IMG/VR virus record: IMGVR_UViG_3300044644_002087
Coordinates: 1-41,740 of that record
DNA length: 41,740 nt
From: a virus
Strand: one strand, 5' to 3'
The translations under genes were made by a program, and so were the position numbers. The notes beneath the pieces were generated by a model. That model saw nothing but the letters and a program-made list of their open reading frames with translations. It was not told the origin of the DNA and ran no database searches. Positions 1 to 6,550 of the stretch are shown here, piece by piece; the first letter of the stretch is position 1, and each line of letters starts with the position of its first letter.

Positions 1-2
1 GT

Positions 3-152
3 AATGAAAACTCTGTCAACAAAGAATTTTTTGACGAAGGTAATGAAATTCAAAGACAGAAATATGGTGAAAGCTTTCCGTGGAACTCTACGAAGAAACC
101 GATACAGATAAACGAACCTATTTTCATAGGACCGGGAATTCAATTAGTATGA
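3..152 (+). CDS. C-terminal end of an unknown protein (5' part outside window)
   Basis: An open frame runs from the window edge for 49 codons and ends GPGIQLV-stop. Its TGA overlaps the ATG of the epimerase gene as ATGA, the same coupling seen between most genes here, which supports it as a real gene end. The residues (many Asn, Glu, Lys, with a Pro-rich end) show no motif I recognise. The 5' portion lies outside the window, so function and total length are unknown. Confidence 0.7.
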   Translation, partial: NENSVNKEFFDEGNEIQRQKYGESFPWNSTKKPIQINEPIFIGPGIQLV

Positions 153-1093
153 AAACAGCATTAATTACGGGTGTCTCAGGATACCTTGGATCACATTTAG
201 CTAAATCCCTTAAAAACTCAGGATGGAAGGTTGTAGGTGTTGATATAAAACACACCGACAATCGTTATGTTGATTTGTTTCATCCTTGTGACATAAAAGA
301 TGGTGAATCATTACATTTACTTTTTGATAAGGTGAACATCGATGTGGTGTTTCATTTGGCAGGAAGAATCGAAGTTGGTGAATCAGTAAAATATCCACAA
401 ACATTTTTTGTTAATAATACACACGGAACAAATGTCCTTTTAGATGTTATGAAGTTTTGGGGTGTGAATAAAATTGTTTATTCGTCTACCGCAGGTCTTT
501 ACAAATCCAAAGATACACGAATAAGTGAAGATGATGAATTAAACCCAATGAACAATCCTTATGCAGCAAGTAAATATTCTGCTGAATTGGAGATTCGTCT
601 TTCTGGTGTGGAACATGTTATCTTCCGTTATTTCAATCTCGCTGGTGCGGATCCTGAAAACGAAATGGGTGAGTGCCACGAACCAGAAACACATTTGATT
701 CCTAGGATTCTCCAAAATCTAAATAATTTCACTATTTACGGAAATGATTATGAAACGCCTGATGGAACTTGCGTCAGAGACTATGTTCATGTAAGTGATG
801 TTGCCGATGCACATGTTTTGGCAGCAGAACATTTAGTAAATGGTAAACAATCTCAAATTTTAAACTTAGGAACTGGAAGAGGTTATTCGGTGCAAGACAT
901 TGTTAACCTGGTTAAAAAAGTAACCGGGCAAGATGTAACATTCAGGTATGAATCCAGACGGGCAGGTGACCCTCCTTTCCTATTTGCCGATGTGTCTTTA
1001 GCCGAAAAGGTCTTGACTTACCGACCTAAGCATGATATAATCTCTATTATTCAAACCGCTTATAACTGGCATACAAGACATGACAATACCTAA
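149..1093 (+). CDS. galE: UDP-glucose 4-epimerase-like NAD-dependent sugar epimerase
   Basis: This 314-residue extended short-chain dehydrogenase probably interconverts UDP-glucose and UDP-galactose with bound NAD in the cytoplasm. The N-terminus has the Rossmann motif G8-x-x-G11-x-x-G14, the catalytic YxxxK is Y138/K142 (YAASK), and GalE-type signatures RYFNLAGAD and GTCVRDYVHVSDVADAH follow. I start at 149 rather than the in-frame ATG at 80. Position 149 begins the Rossmann strand, makes the ATGA overlap with the gene before, and avoids 23 unconserved residues. It overlaps the ClpP-like gene downstream by 14 bases. In a phage such an enzyme could alter host surface sugars or supply sugars for modification; that is inference. 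The exact substrate is not proven, as related epimerases and dehydratases share the fold. Confidence 0.9.
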   Translation: MKTALITGVSGYLGSHLAKSLKNSGWKVVGVDIKHTDNRYVDLFHPCDIKDGESLHLLFDKVNIDVVFHLAGRIEVGESVKYPQTFFVNNTHGTNVLLDVMKFWGVNKIVYSSTAGLYKSKDTRISEDDELNPMNNPYAASKYSAELEIRLSGVEHVIFRYFNLAGADPENEMGECHEPETHLIPRILQNLNNFTIYGNDYETPDGTCVRDYVHVSDVADAHVLAAEHLVNGKQSQILNLGTGRGYSVQDIVNLVKKVTGQDVTFRYESRRAGDPPFLFADVSLAEKVLTYRPKHDIISIIQTAYNWHTRHDNT

Positions 1094-1649
1094 AATACAC
1101 GATATGGCGCTTGGCGCCGATGACCTTATTGGTCTTGGTTTACTTAAAAATCACATCCATGTTCTCAATGGCGAAATCGATGAAGATAATATCAAAGAAG
1201 CAATTAAGTGGATTATTTTTGAGAACACCGATGATAAAGATAAAGAACTTACACTCTATATCAATTCAGCGGGTGGAAGTTTGTGTGATGCTTTTGCGTT
1301 GATTGATATCATGCGTAGTTCTAAATATCCGATTCGAACCATTGGAATGGGAAGTGTAATGTCAGCCGCATTTATGATTTTTGTAGCAGGTGACAAAGGT
1401 CGTAGATATATTGCAAAAAACACAAGCATTCTCTGCCACCAATTCTCAGAAAACACCGAAGGTAAGTATCACGACCTTAAAGCATCTTTGCGTGAAAATG
1501 AAAATATGAATAATCGTATGGTCGAACTTATCAAAGAATGTACCGATTTATCCACTAGAGTTATTAAGACTAAACTTTTACCGCCAAGTGATGTTTGGTT
1601 GACTGTGGATGAAGCAGTAGAACTTGGCATTGCAGACCATATCCTCTAG
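1080..1649 (+). CDS. ClpP-like serine protease
   Basis: This 189-residue protein has the ClpP/crotonase fold signature. The oxyanion strand is INSAGGS (residues 61-67), the nucleophile is S95 in GSVMSAAF, the histidine is H120 in ILCHQFS, and an aspartate at D171 precedes WLTVDEAVELGIADHIL, matching the end of bacterial ClpP. The Ser-His-Asp triad is therefore intact and the length is close to bacterial ClpP. It starts inside the end of the epimerase gene. ClpP-like proteins in phages act as head-maturation proteases in some groups. T4-like phages normally use gp21 for that, so here it may instead process host or phage proteins, possibly with a host Clp ATPase. That role is inferred. Confidence 0.88.
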   Translation: MTIPKIHDMALGADDLIGLGLLKNHIHVLNGEIDEDNIKEAIKWIIFENTDDKDKELTLYINSAGGSLCDAFALIDIMRSSKYPIRTIGMGSVMSAAFMIFVAGDKGRRYIAKNTSILCHQFSENTEGKYHDLKASLRENENMNNRMVELIKECTDLSTRVIKTKLLPPSDVWLTVDEAVELGIADHIL

Positions 1650-1670
1650 GAGGTTTTTTAAAAATTCAAA

Positions 1671-1823
1671 ATGTTAGGCGGAAAGAAAGTCTATAAACCA
1701 ACAAAAACGAAGTTTAAAAAACATGAAGAAAATTTCTTCATTACAAAACAAAAAAAGAAACACCATGATAAATCAACTTATAGGTTGTTGAAGCAACAAG
1801 AGAAAGATGAATATGTCGTATAG
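1671..1823 (+). CDS. small basic protein, unknown function
   Basis: This 50-residue, lysine-rich protein (MLGGKKVYKPTKTKFKK at the start) is very hydrophilic and highly positively charged. A good AGGAGG lies at 1648-1653 but is about 17 bases from the ATG, longer than usual. The stop overlaps the start of the next small gene (ATG at 1813 in another frame), typical of this genome. The charge suggests nucleic acid or ribosome binding, which is only a guess. No homologue is recognised. Confidence 0.55.
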   Translation: MLGGKKVYKPTKTKFKKHEENFFITKQKKKHHDKSTYRLLKQQEKDEYVV

Positions 1824-1980
1824 AGAAATGTTACTCAAGCAAATCCGTGAATTAGAATTAAAGATAACGGAAGCACAAGGCGATAAAGCGGTTTTAGAAA
1901 AAGAATTAAACCGTTTACAGATTGCCGAATTTGAGGAAGAAATGCGAGAATCGAGCGAACAACGCCTCCTCAAAGGTTAG
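1813..1980 (+). CDS. small coiled-coil protein, unknown function
   Basis: This 55-residue protein is almost entirely charged heptad-like helix (REMLLKQIRELELKITEAQ and onward, Glu/Lys/Leu rich), predicted by eye to be a coiled coil. It starts within the end of the preceding small gene. Its TAG stop lies inside the first hairpin of the 1976-2015 element. No family is recognised. Confidence 0.55.
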   Translation: MSYREMLLKQIRELELKITEAQGDKAVLEKELNRLQIAEFEEEMRESSEQRLLKG

Positions 1981-2015
1981 TGCCCACTAACTTGGTGTTG
2001 CAAAAAAACAACACC
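1976..2015 (+). repeat. double hairpin element, copy 1
   Basis: Two palindromes lie side by side. The first is GTTAGTG-CC-CACTAAC (1976-1991), overlapping the stop codon of the gene before. The second is GGTGTTG-CAAAAAAA-CAACACC (1994-2015). A promoter follows at once. A second copy at 3731-3768 has the same stems in the same order but with the loops read as their reverse complements. They could act as transcription terminators between early units or as mobile hairpins. Confidence 0.65.
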
Positions 2016-2020
2016 AGCAC

Positions 2021-2049
2021 TTGACAATTCCATCCTTCCGTGATAGGAT
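2021..2049 (+). promoter_or_regulatory. sigma70-type promoter (early), P1
   Basis: TTGACA (2021-2026), a 17-bp spacer, then TAGGAT (2044-2049). It shares TTGACAATTC with the promoters at 2487 and 3785. The predicted start of transcription is near 2056, which is the ATG of the next gene, so the message could be leaderless. Confidence 0.75.
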
Positions 2050-2055
2050 GTATGA

Positions 2056-2490
2056 ATGATGAAAATTCTAAAAGAAATCACGGTATGGAACGGTATTGAA
2101 TACCGACCTCCGAACCACACTTATCTCCTGAATTCAAAAAATCAAATTGTCGCTTTTGCAAAATGGCATGGCGATGAAATTGATGAATTAAAATCCCGAA
2201 TGGTATTGAATAAAAGATACCGCAAGTTTGAAGAAACCAAACATTCGGGTTTATCCAAACTAATTTCAAAATACAATACCGAAAATATACCCGAAGAAAA
2301 ACGGGAAGAATTTAAACCCGTTTATGAAAGAACCTTTAAGGTAAAATCTAAAGGAAATGAATATATTGTCGGATACTCAAAAAACCAATTAACCTGTTCC
2401 TGTATAGGATTTGGTTATCGTAGGAAGTGCAAACATGCTGATGTTGTTAAAAAGCAACACTTTCCGAGCGTGCAGGCATCTGCTGGTTGA
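2056..2490 (+). CDS. SWIM zinc-finger protein
   Basis: This 144-residue protein has a C-terminal SWIM zinc-finger pattern CxC-x8-CxH: C114, C116, C125 and H127 in QLTCSCIGFGYRRKCKH. SWIM domains bind zinc and are used for DNA or protein contacts. The N-terminal 90 residues are charged and unassigned. The gene sits directly behind promoter P1, and its TGA lies within the -35 box of the next promoter, so it is a one-gene early unit. An AGGA at 2045-2048 could be a ribosome site only if transcription starts upstream of the predicted +1. The zinc finger is clear; the role is not. Confidence 0.75.
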   Translation: MMKILKEITVWNGIEYRPPNHTYLLNSKNQIVAFAKWHGDEIDELKSRMVLNKRYRKFEETKHSGLSKLISKYNTENIPEEKREEFKPVYERTFKVKSKGNEYIVGYSKNQLTCSCIGFGYRRKCKHADVVKKQHFPSVQASAG

Positions 2491-2515
2491 CAATTCGGCA
2501 GATATCCGTTATACT
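2487..2515 (+). promoter_or_regulatory. sigma70-type promoter (early), P2
   Basis: TTGACA (2487-2492), a 17-bp spacer, then TATACT (2510-2515). The block GCTGGTTGACAATTCGGCA is shared almost exactly with the promoter at 3785. It drives the operon beginning at 2545. Confidence 0.85.
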
Positions 2516-2544
2516 TGTTCCATAATGATTGATAAGGAGTTGTT

Positions 2545-2862
2545 ATGAAATTCGATGTTTTTCAAATTAATCTTTCCGATGAGGAAAATAGTGTTCCGAT
2601 GATTCGTGAAACCTACTTGGACACGATTATGAAACCTAATGCTAGTGCGATTTTAAAAGCAAAAGTATTTTATAAAAAAGTAGCGACAATTGACGCTACC
2701 TCGTTTAATGATGTTTTCGAAATTGGCAACATTGGTCCTGAAGAAAAAATTCAAAGAATCGACCGTATGCATTCCGTCTCCGTTGGTGATGTAATTGTGA
2801 GTGAAGATGGTATTGCAAAATTTGTTGCACCTATCGGTTTTCAAAATGTGGAGTTTGTATGA
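2545..2862 (+). CDS. YodL-like domain protein
   Basis: A 105-residue protein whose second half (RIDRMHSVSVGDVIVSEDG...FVAPIGFQNV) matches my memory of the YodL-type domain, with HSxSVGDVV followed by a GF-x-x-V end. That domain occurs in phage, plasmid and conjugative-element proteins, and its function is unknown. AAGGAG at 2534-2539 is a good ribosome site. It is first gene of the operon driven by P2 and overlaps the next gene as ATGA. Confidence 0.65.
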   Translation: MKFDVFQINLSDEENSVPMIRETYLDTIMKPNASAILKAKVFYKKVATIDATSFNDVFEIGNIGPEEKIQRIDRMHSVSVGDVIVSEDGIAKFVAPIGFQNVEFV

Positions 2863-3044
2863 GCAAGATGAATGATTTTGTGGTCACCTCTGTGGTGAAT
2901 AATTTGGTAAATATGTCCGATAAGGACTTGCAAGAAGTTGCGGTGTTGTTGGTGAATTTTCCCAACGGCGAAAAATTGGCAGACCTAATTGGTTTTGCCT
3001 TGTTTGATAAAAATGTGGTAGAGAATGAAACGGAAATTGTATGA
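2859..3044 (+). CDS. small protein of unknown function
   Basis: A 61-residue helical, acidic protein, translationally coupled by ATGA overlaps at both ends to the YodL-like gene and the small membrane protein. The middle (SDKDLQEVAVLLVNF) looks amphipathic. No family is recognised. Confidence 0.65.
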   Translation: MSKMNDFVVTSVVNNLVNMSDKDLQEVAVLLVNFPNGEKLADLIGFALFDKNVVENETEIV

Positions 3045-3202
3045 TTAGGACAGTTTTGGGTTTTCTACTGGTGTTTGGTGCAGTTGGTGGCATGGATGCA
3101 CAACCTCTTGCCTCGAATGCCGTGTTTGCCTCACAAATCGGTTTTGCCGTGTTAGGATTGGTACTCATGTATTTCGGTACCAAAAAAATTGCAAATCAAT
3201 GA
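3041..3202 (+). CDS. 53-residue membrane protein with two hydrophobic segments
   Basis: This short gene links two genes by ATGA overlaps at both ends. It encodes 53 residues with two hydrophobic stretches, VLGFLLVFGAVGG (about 5-17) and IGFAVLGLVLMYF (about 33-45). Either it is a double-spanning inner membrane protein, or the first segment is a signal peptide. No homologue is recognised. Small early phage membrane proteins often act in superinfection exclusion or host takeover; here that is only a suggestion. Confidence 0.65.
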   Translation: MIRTVLGFLLVFGAVGGMDAQPLASNAVFASQIGFAVLGLVLMYFGTKKIANQ

Positions 3203-3537
3203 TTATCTATACCCATCAAAAATCAAAAAAGCGTAAACCAAATGCGAAACAGCGTGAGCTGTCTCGCTCTTGGGAAGAAATGCTTAAAAAATACGAAACC
3301 AAAAAAGTAGTCAAAGTGACAAATAATGTAAAACCGTATTCTACGCCAAAACCATATGTGCGAGAGACACCAAAATATCCAAGTTTGAATTCTGGACTTG
3401 GTACTTGCACCAAACCTGTTCATGGCAAAGTTTACACTGGCGACAAAATGAAAGGTATTGGCACTTTACACAAATCCAATGCTGTGCCAATTTTTACGGA
3501 TGAAGAAGCAATAGACCAAGCGAATATGCGAAGATAA
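3199..3537 (+). CDS. basic protein of unknown function
   Basis: A 112-residue, Lys/Arg-rich, Pro-containing and probably largely disordered protein (start MIIYTHQKSKKRKPNAKQRE). It overlaps the preceding gene as ATGA and ends just before the next. Its charge suggests nucleic acid contact. No domain is recognised. Confidence 0.65.
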   Translation: MIIYTHQKSKKRKPNAKQRELSRSWEEMLKKYETKKVVKVTNNVKPYSTPKPYVRETPKYPSLNSGLGTCTKPVHGKVYTGDKMKGIGTLHKSNAVPIFTDEEAIDQANMRR

Positions 3538-3538
3538 A

Positions 3539-3730
3539 ATGGATGAGAATAAAATGCAAAGAATAAGAATGGTTTTAACAAAAAATCAATTAATGACCTT
3601 TGTTGGAGGTCTCCACGAAATGCAATTAAAAATGGTTGATGATGCCGTGGATTTGAAAGAAAAAGATGGTTTTCCAGAAGCTAATGCGGTCATTGATTAT
3701 ATACGCAAAAAAACCATTGGAAATCAATAA
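3539..3730 (+). CDS. small protein of unknown function
   Basis: A 63-residue helical, charged protein, last gene of the unit begun at 2545. An in-frame ATG at 3554 (MQRIRMVL) is an alternative start. The stop is followed one base later by the second double-hairpin element. No family is recognised. Confidence 0.6.
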   Translation: MDENKMQRIRMVLTKNQLMTFVGGLHEMQLKMVDDAVDLKEKDGFPEANAVIDYIRKKTIGNQ

Positions 3731-3768
3731 GTTAGTGGGCACTAACATTTTGTTGTTTTTTTGCAACA
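3731..3768 (+). repeat. double hairpin element, copy 2
   Basis: The palindromes are GTTAGTG-GG-CACTAAC (3731-3746) and TGTTG-TTTTTTTG-CAACA (3751-3768). Compared with 1976-2015 the stems are the same and in the same order, but each loop is the reverse complement. It lies between a stop codon and a promoter, as copy 1 does. The T-run sits in the loop rather than after the stem, so it is not a textbook terminator. Confidence 0.65.
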
Positions 3769-3784
3769 TATGTTCCGAAGCTGG

Positions 3785-3813
3785 TTGACAATTCGGCATT
3801 TTCATGTTATCCT
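3785..3813 (+). promoter_or_regulatory. sigma70-type promoter (early), P3
   Basis: TTGACA (3785-3790), a 17-bp spacer, then TATCCT (3808-3813). Predicted transcription starts near 3820, before the gene at 3847. Confidence 0.8.
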
Positions 3814-3846
3814 ATGCTTGTTGAGAATGAAAAAGGCACTTAAATT

Positions 3847-4596
3847 ATGAAATTATTATCTACTGGCAATCCAAAAATTCTAAAAGGTTTGAAGCAAGGT
3901 TTCAATACTTACATTATGCACCTTGCACCAGCAAATCTTTCTGGTTATGAAACCTGTCCAAAGCGTACCGCTGGTTGTACCGCTGCCTGTTTGAATACTG
4001 CTGGTCGTGGTGGTATGTTTAAAAAAGGCGAAAATACTAACGCTATTCAAAAAGCGAGAATTCGCAAAACCAAAATGTTTTTCGAAAATCGTACCGAGTT
4101 TTTTACTCAATTGGTAAAAGATATTGAATTAGGTATCAAGCAAAGTGCTAAAAAAGATTTGGTTCCTGTTTTTCGTTTGAATGGTACAAGCGACCTTTCT
4201 TTTGAAAAATACGAAGTGATTCGGAATGGCAAATTATTCCGTAATATTTTCTCCGCTTTCCCTGAAGTCCAATTTTATGATTACACCAAAATTCTTGGTC
4301 GTAAGGTAAGTGAAATTTCAAATTATCATTTAACATTTAGCGCTGCTGATGGTAATGATATCGATGTGACAAAAGCGGTTGCACAAGGTTATAATGTTGC
4401 GGTTGTTTTTGGTATCAAAAAGACTTTACCAATGCCTGAAGATTATGTTGGTATGCCAGTTTTCAATGGTGATGATTCTGATTTGAGATTCTTAGACCCG
4501 AAAGGTGTTGTGGTTGGTTTGTATGCCAAAGGTAAGGCGAAAAAAGACACCTCTGGTTTTGTGAAGTATCCTACTTTTATGATGAAGGCAGCTTAA
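3847..4596 (+). CDS. GP88-like phage protein with N-terminal cysteine cluster
   Basis: This 249-residue protein begins MKLLSTGNPKILKGLKQG and has Cys37, Cys44 and Cys48 in CPKRTAGCTAACLNTAGRG. That arrangement resembles the phage 'gene product 88' family. The three cysteines could hold a metal or an iron-sulfur cluster, which is inference. The later part has regular alternating strands and helices (VPVFRLNGTSDLSFEKY and YNVAVVFGIKK), compatible with a TIM-barrel-like fold. It is the first gene behind promoter P3. Family assignment is moderate; biochemical function is unknown. Confidence 0.7.
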   Translation: MKLLSTGNPKILKGLKQGFNTYIMHLAPANLSGYETCPKRTAGCTAACLNTAGRGGMFKKGENTNAIQKARIRKTKMFFENRTEFFTQLVKDIELGIKQSAKKDLVPVFRLNGTSDLSFEKYEVIRNGKLFRNIFSAFPEVQFYDYTKILGRKVSEISNYHLTFSAADGNDIDVTKAVAQGYNVAVVFGIKKTLPMPEDYVGMPVFNGDDSDLRFLDPKGVVVGLYAKGKAKKDTSGFVKYPTFMMKAA

Positions 4597-4597
4597 T

Positions 4598-4834
4598 ATG
4601 AAATTTGCTACTTATAGAGACCGTGATAATTATGATACCCGCCATGGTGGTCCTTTTGACCGTGGTTCTGCTGATAGTTATTATCATCGTGGTATTACAC
4701 CGCATTATTATGTTGAAGGTACTTCAACCTCTCCTAGAATTGAAGAAGTCCAAATGACAGAAAAAGAAATTTCTGATTATATGGCAGGTTATGAATGGAA
4801 TGAACAGTTTGGTGATAAGAAAGATTGGGGTTAA
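4598..4834 (+). CDS. small Tyr/Asp/His-rich protein, unknown
   Basis: A 78-residue protein with a polar aromatic N-terminal half (RDNYDTRHGGPFDRGSADSY) and an acidic helical end. It follows the GP88-like gene by one base and is probably co-transcribed with it. No family is recognised. Confidence 0.65.
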   Translation: MKFATYRDRDNYDTRHGGPFDRGSADSYYHRGITPHYYVEGTSTSPRIEEVQMTEKEISDYMAGYEWNEQFGDKKDWG

Positions 4835-4838
4835 AATT

Positions 4839-5081
4839 ATGTTGACTAAAGATATTAAAAACGGCGACCGTTTTCAATTGCGTAATGGTTGGTTTGGCAC
4901 CATGAAAGATAATGGTCGTGGTGTGTCTCGTTTGGCTGAAATTGAAGGTGTTTTTACTGAAATTGGTTCGGTTTATTCCTTTGAAATTGAAAAAGTTTTT
5001 AAAGGCGAACAAGTTTTTTCGGTTGAATTAACTGATAAAGAAAAACAAGTCCAAAGAATGAATGAGGAGATTTTCGGATGA
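4839..5081 (+). CDS. small beta-rich protein, unknown
   Basis: An 80-residue protein starting MLTKDIKNGDRFQLRNGWFG. A longer frame opens at 4791 inside the previous gene, but the ATG at 4839 follows that gene's stop by four bases and begins the compact part of the protein, so I use it. The pattern (KNGDRFxLRNGWxG) resembles a small SH3-like or barrel fold seen in several phage hypotheticals. Function is unknown. Confidence 0.65.
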   Translation: MLTKDIKNGDRFQLRNGWFGTMKDNGRGVSRLAEIEGVFTEIGSVYSFEIEKVFKGEQVFSVELTDKEKQVQRMNEEIFG

Positions 5082-5227
5082 TTATTGATTTTACTGACAA
5101 AGAATTGGATATTATTTTTGAGTGTTTAGATGAGCGCAGAATGTGTTCGGATGATGAGGAAGAAATTCTCTTGATTCATTCTGTTTTTGATAAACTTTAT
5201 CAGGAGTGTAATAATGGTAATTCGTAA
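5078..5227 (+). CDS. small acidic protein, unknown
   Basis: A 49-residue acidic protein (MIIDFTDKELDIIFECLDER at the start). It overlaps the preceding gene as ATGA and the following one by 14 bases, so it sits in a coupled chain of small genes. It looks like a small helical protein. No family is recognised. Confidence 0.6.
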   Translation: MIIDFTDKELDIIFECLDERRMCSDDEEEILLIHSVFDKLYQECNNGNS

Positions 5228-5429
5228 AAAATTAAATGAAACGCCTGTAATTGATTTGACAGGTCCCGAAGGTAACGCTTTTTGTTTGATGGGTTATGCT
5301 AAAAAATTTGCTCGACAGTTAAACCTTGATGGCGATAAAGTGATTGAAGAAATGAAAAGTGGTAACTATGAAAATTTGGTGAAAGTTTTTGATAGTTATT
5401 TTGGTAATTATGTGATTTTGGAGAGATAA
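5214..5429 (+). CDS. small conserved-type phage protein, unknown
   Basis: A 71-residue protein. I start at ATG 5214 (MVIRKKLNETPVIDL), which has CAGGAG about ten bases upstream, rather than at 5187 deeper inside the previous gene. The pattern PVIDLTGPEGNAFCLMGYAKKFARQL recurs in T4-like phage hypotheticals from memory. The end is helical. Function is unknown. Confidence 0.7.
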   Translation: MVIRKKLNETPVIDLTGPEGNAFCLMGYAKKFARQLNLDGDKVIEEMKSGNYENLVKVFDSYFGNYVILER

Positions 5430-5430
5430 G

Positions 5431-5817
5431 ATGGGAACTCGTAGTTTGACTTTTGTGTATGATGGTAAAGAACCTATGATTAATATGTATCGCCAATATG
5501 ATGGTTATCCGTCAGGTCACGGAAGTAATTTAGCAGAATTTCTAAATTCGTTTGATGCTATTGTGAACGGCATATCTGTTGGTGATAACCGTAAAATTGC
5601 AAATGGTATGGGTTGTCTTGCCGCTCAATTGATTGCACATTTCAAAATTGATGTTGGAGGATTTTACATGTATCCTGTAACCGCAAAAGATTGTGGACAA
5701 GAATATGAATACCATGTGTATGAAAATAAAGTGGTTGTGAAGAATCCAACCGAAGTGATTTTTTCTGGCACATGGAGAGAATTTAATGAATTTTGTTCTG
5801 CTGAGGAATTAGCATGA
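5431..5817 (+). CDS. conserved phage protein (MGTRSLT family), unknown
   Basis: A 128-residue protein starting MGTRSLTFVYDGKEP with MYRQYDGYPSGHG, a combination I recall from many phage and some bacterial hypothetical proteins. It has mixed alpha/beta character and several Tyr/Gly loops. It starts two bases after the previous gene and overlaps the next as ATGA. The biochemical role is unknown. Confidence 0.75.
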   Translation: MGTRSLTFVYDGKEPMINMYRQYDGYPSGHGSNLAEFLNSFDAIVNGISVGDNRKIANGMGCLAAQLIAHFKIDVGGFYMYPVTAKDCGQEYEYHVYENKVVVKNPTEVIFSGTWREFNEFCSAEELA

Positions 5818-6047
5818 TTTTAAATTTGAATGATTTTAGTTCTCCTGGTTTTTGTTCTTTGTATAAAAGTATACCAATGGTGAAATATACATCGAAAACC
5901 AGGAAGTTGATTCGCAATGTTATTGGGCAACCTGTGCGATTCAAATTTCGGGGACCTCGACCAAAAAAGTATGGAAGGTCGGCACCTACCCGTCAAAGTG
6001 GTTGCCTAAAAGAAGATGCGGTAACATTTTCGGTATACTTGCGATAA
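5814..6047 (+). CDS. small basic protein, unknown
   Basis: A 77-residue protein with a strongly basic middle (KYTSKTRKLIRN and RFKFRGPRPKKYGRSAPTR). It is coupled to the preceding gene by an ATGA overlap and is last in the unit begun at 3847. The next promoter follows within six bases. It could bind nucleic acid by charge; nothing more can be said. Confidence 0.6.
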   Translation: MILNLNDFSSPGFCSLYKSIPMVKYTSKTRKLIRNVIGQPVRFKFRGPRPKKYGRSAPTRQSGCLKEDAVTFSVYLR

Positions 6048-6052
6048 GGTAC

Positions 6053-6081
6053 TTGACAATTGTTCCGTGTTGTGTTATACT
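6053..6081 (+). promoter_or_regulatory. sigma70-type promoter (early), P4
   Basis: TTGACA (6053-6058), a 17-bp spacer, then TATACT (6076-6081). It is the best combination with a strong ribosome site (AAAAGGAG before 6116), so the gene at 6116 is probably highly expressed. Confidence 0.88.
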
Positions 6082-6115
6082 GTTATTTCTAAATTGATAA
6101 AAGGAGTTTTATATT

Positions 6116-6544
6116 ATGGCTCGTGGTAAATCTGATAAACTTGCACCGTTTCAAAAATTGATGACCGTTATGGTATCTGGCAAAGCAGTAACGATTGAAG
6201 AAATCGATGCCACCCTTGGCAAAGAGATTCATATGTATCGTTTATCAACCTATATCTGGTTGATGAAAACTAATGCCAATGCTGTGGTTAAGGCAATCAA
6301 AGATGGTCGTAAAATCACCGCATATCAAATAATGAATGTGGCTGATGTGAAAGATTATTTGAAGCGTGTTGGCGCAACATCGTTTACACCTGGTCAATCA
6401 CAAAAGATTGTCAAGGCTAAAACCAAGGCTGCAGCTGCACCTAAGGTTGCTAAACTGAAAGATTTGAAAGCACAACCTGTTGCTGAAGAAGTGACAGAAG
6501 AAGTTATGGAAGTAACCGAAGTTACTGAAAAAGCAGTTGCTTAA
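6116..6544 (+). CDS. winged-helix-like protein with basic linker and acidic tail
   Basis: This 142-residue protein has three parts. About 85 residues at the N-terminus (SGKAVTIEEIDATLGKEI, then MYRLSTYIWLMKTNANAVV) look helical, like a small winged-helix or HTH domain. A Lys/Ala-rich stretch follows (KIVKAKTKAAAAPKVAKLK), then an acidic Glu/Val tail. The gene is a single unit with consensus promoter P4 and a strong ribosome site, so an abundant early DNA-binding or host-takeover protein is plausible. The next element, a structured RNA, begins seven bases after the stop and may be on the same transcript. Function is inferred, not shown. Confidence 0.7.
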   Translation: MARGKSDKLAPFQKLMTVMVSGKAVTIEEIDATLGKEIHMYRLSTYIWLMKTNANAVVKAIKDGRKITAYQIMNVADVKDYLKRVGATSFTPGQSQKIVKAKTKAAAAPKVAKLKDLKAQPVAEEVTEEVMEVTEVTEKAVA

Positions 6545-6550
6545 TTTTTT

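Noticed and set aside
80-148. N-terminal extension of the epimerase from the ATG at 80
   Set aside because: It overlaps the coding end of the upstream gene, adds unconserved residues before the Rossmann strand, and the ATG at 149 has the typical ATGA coupling.
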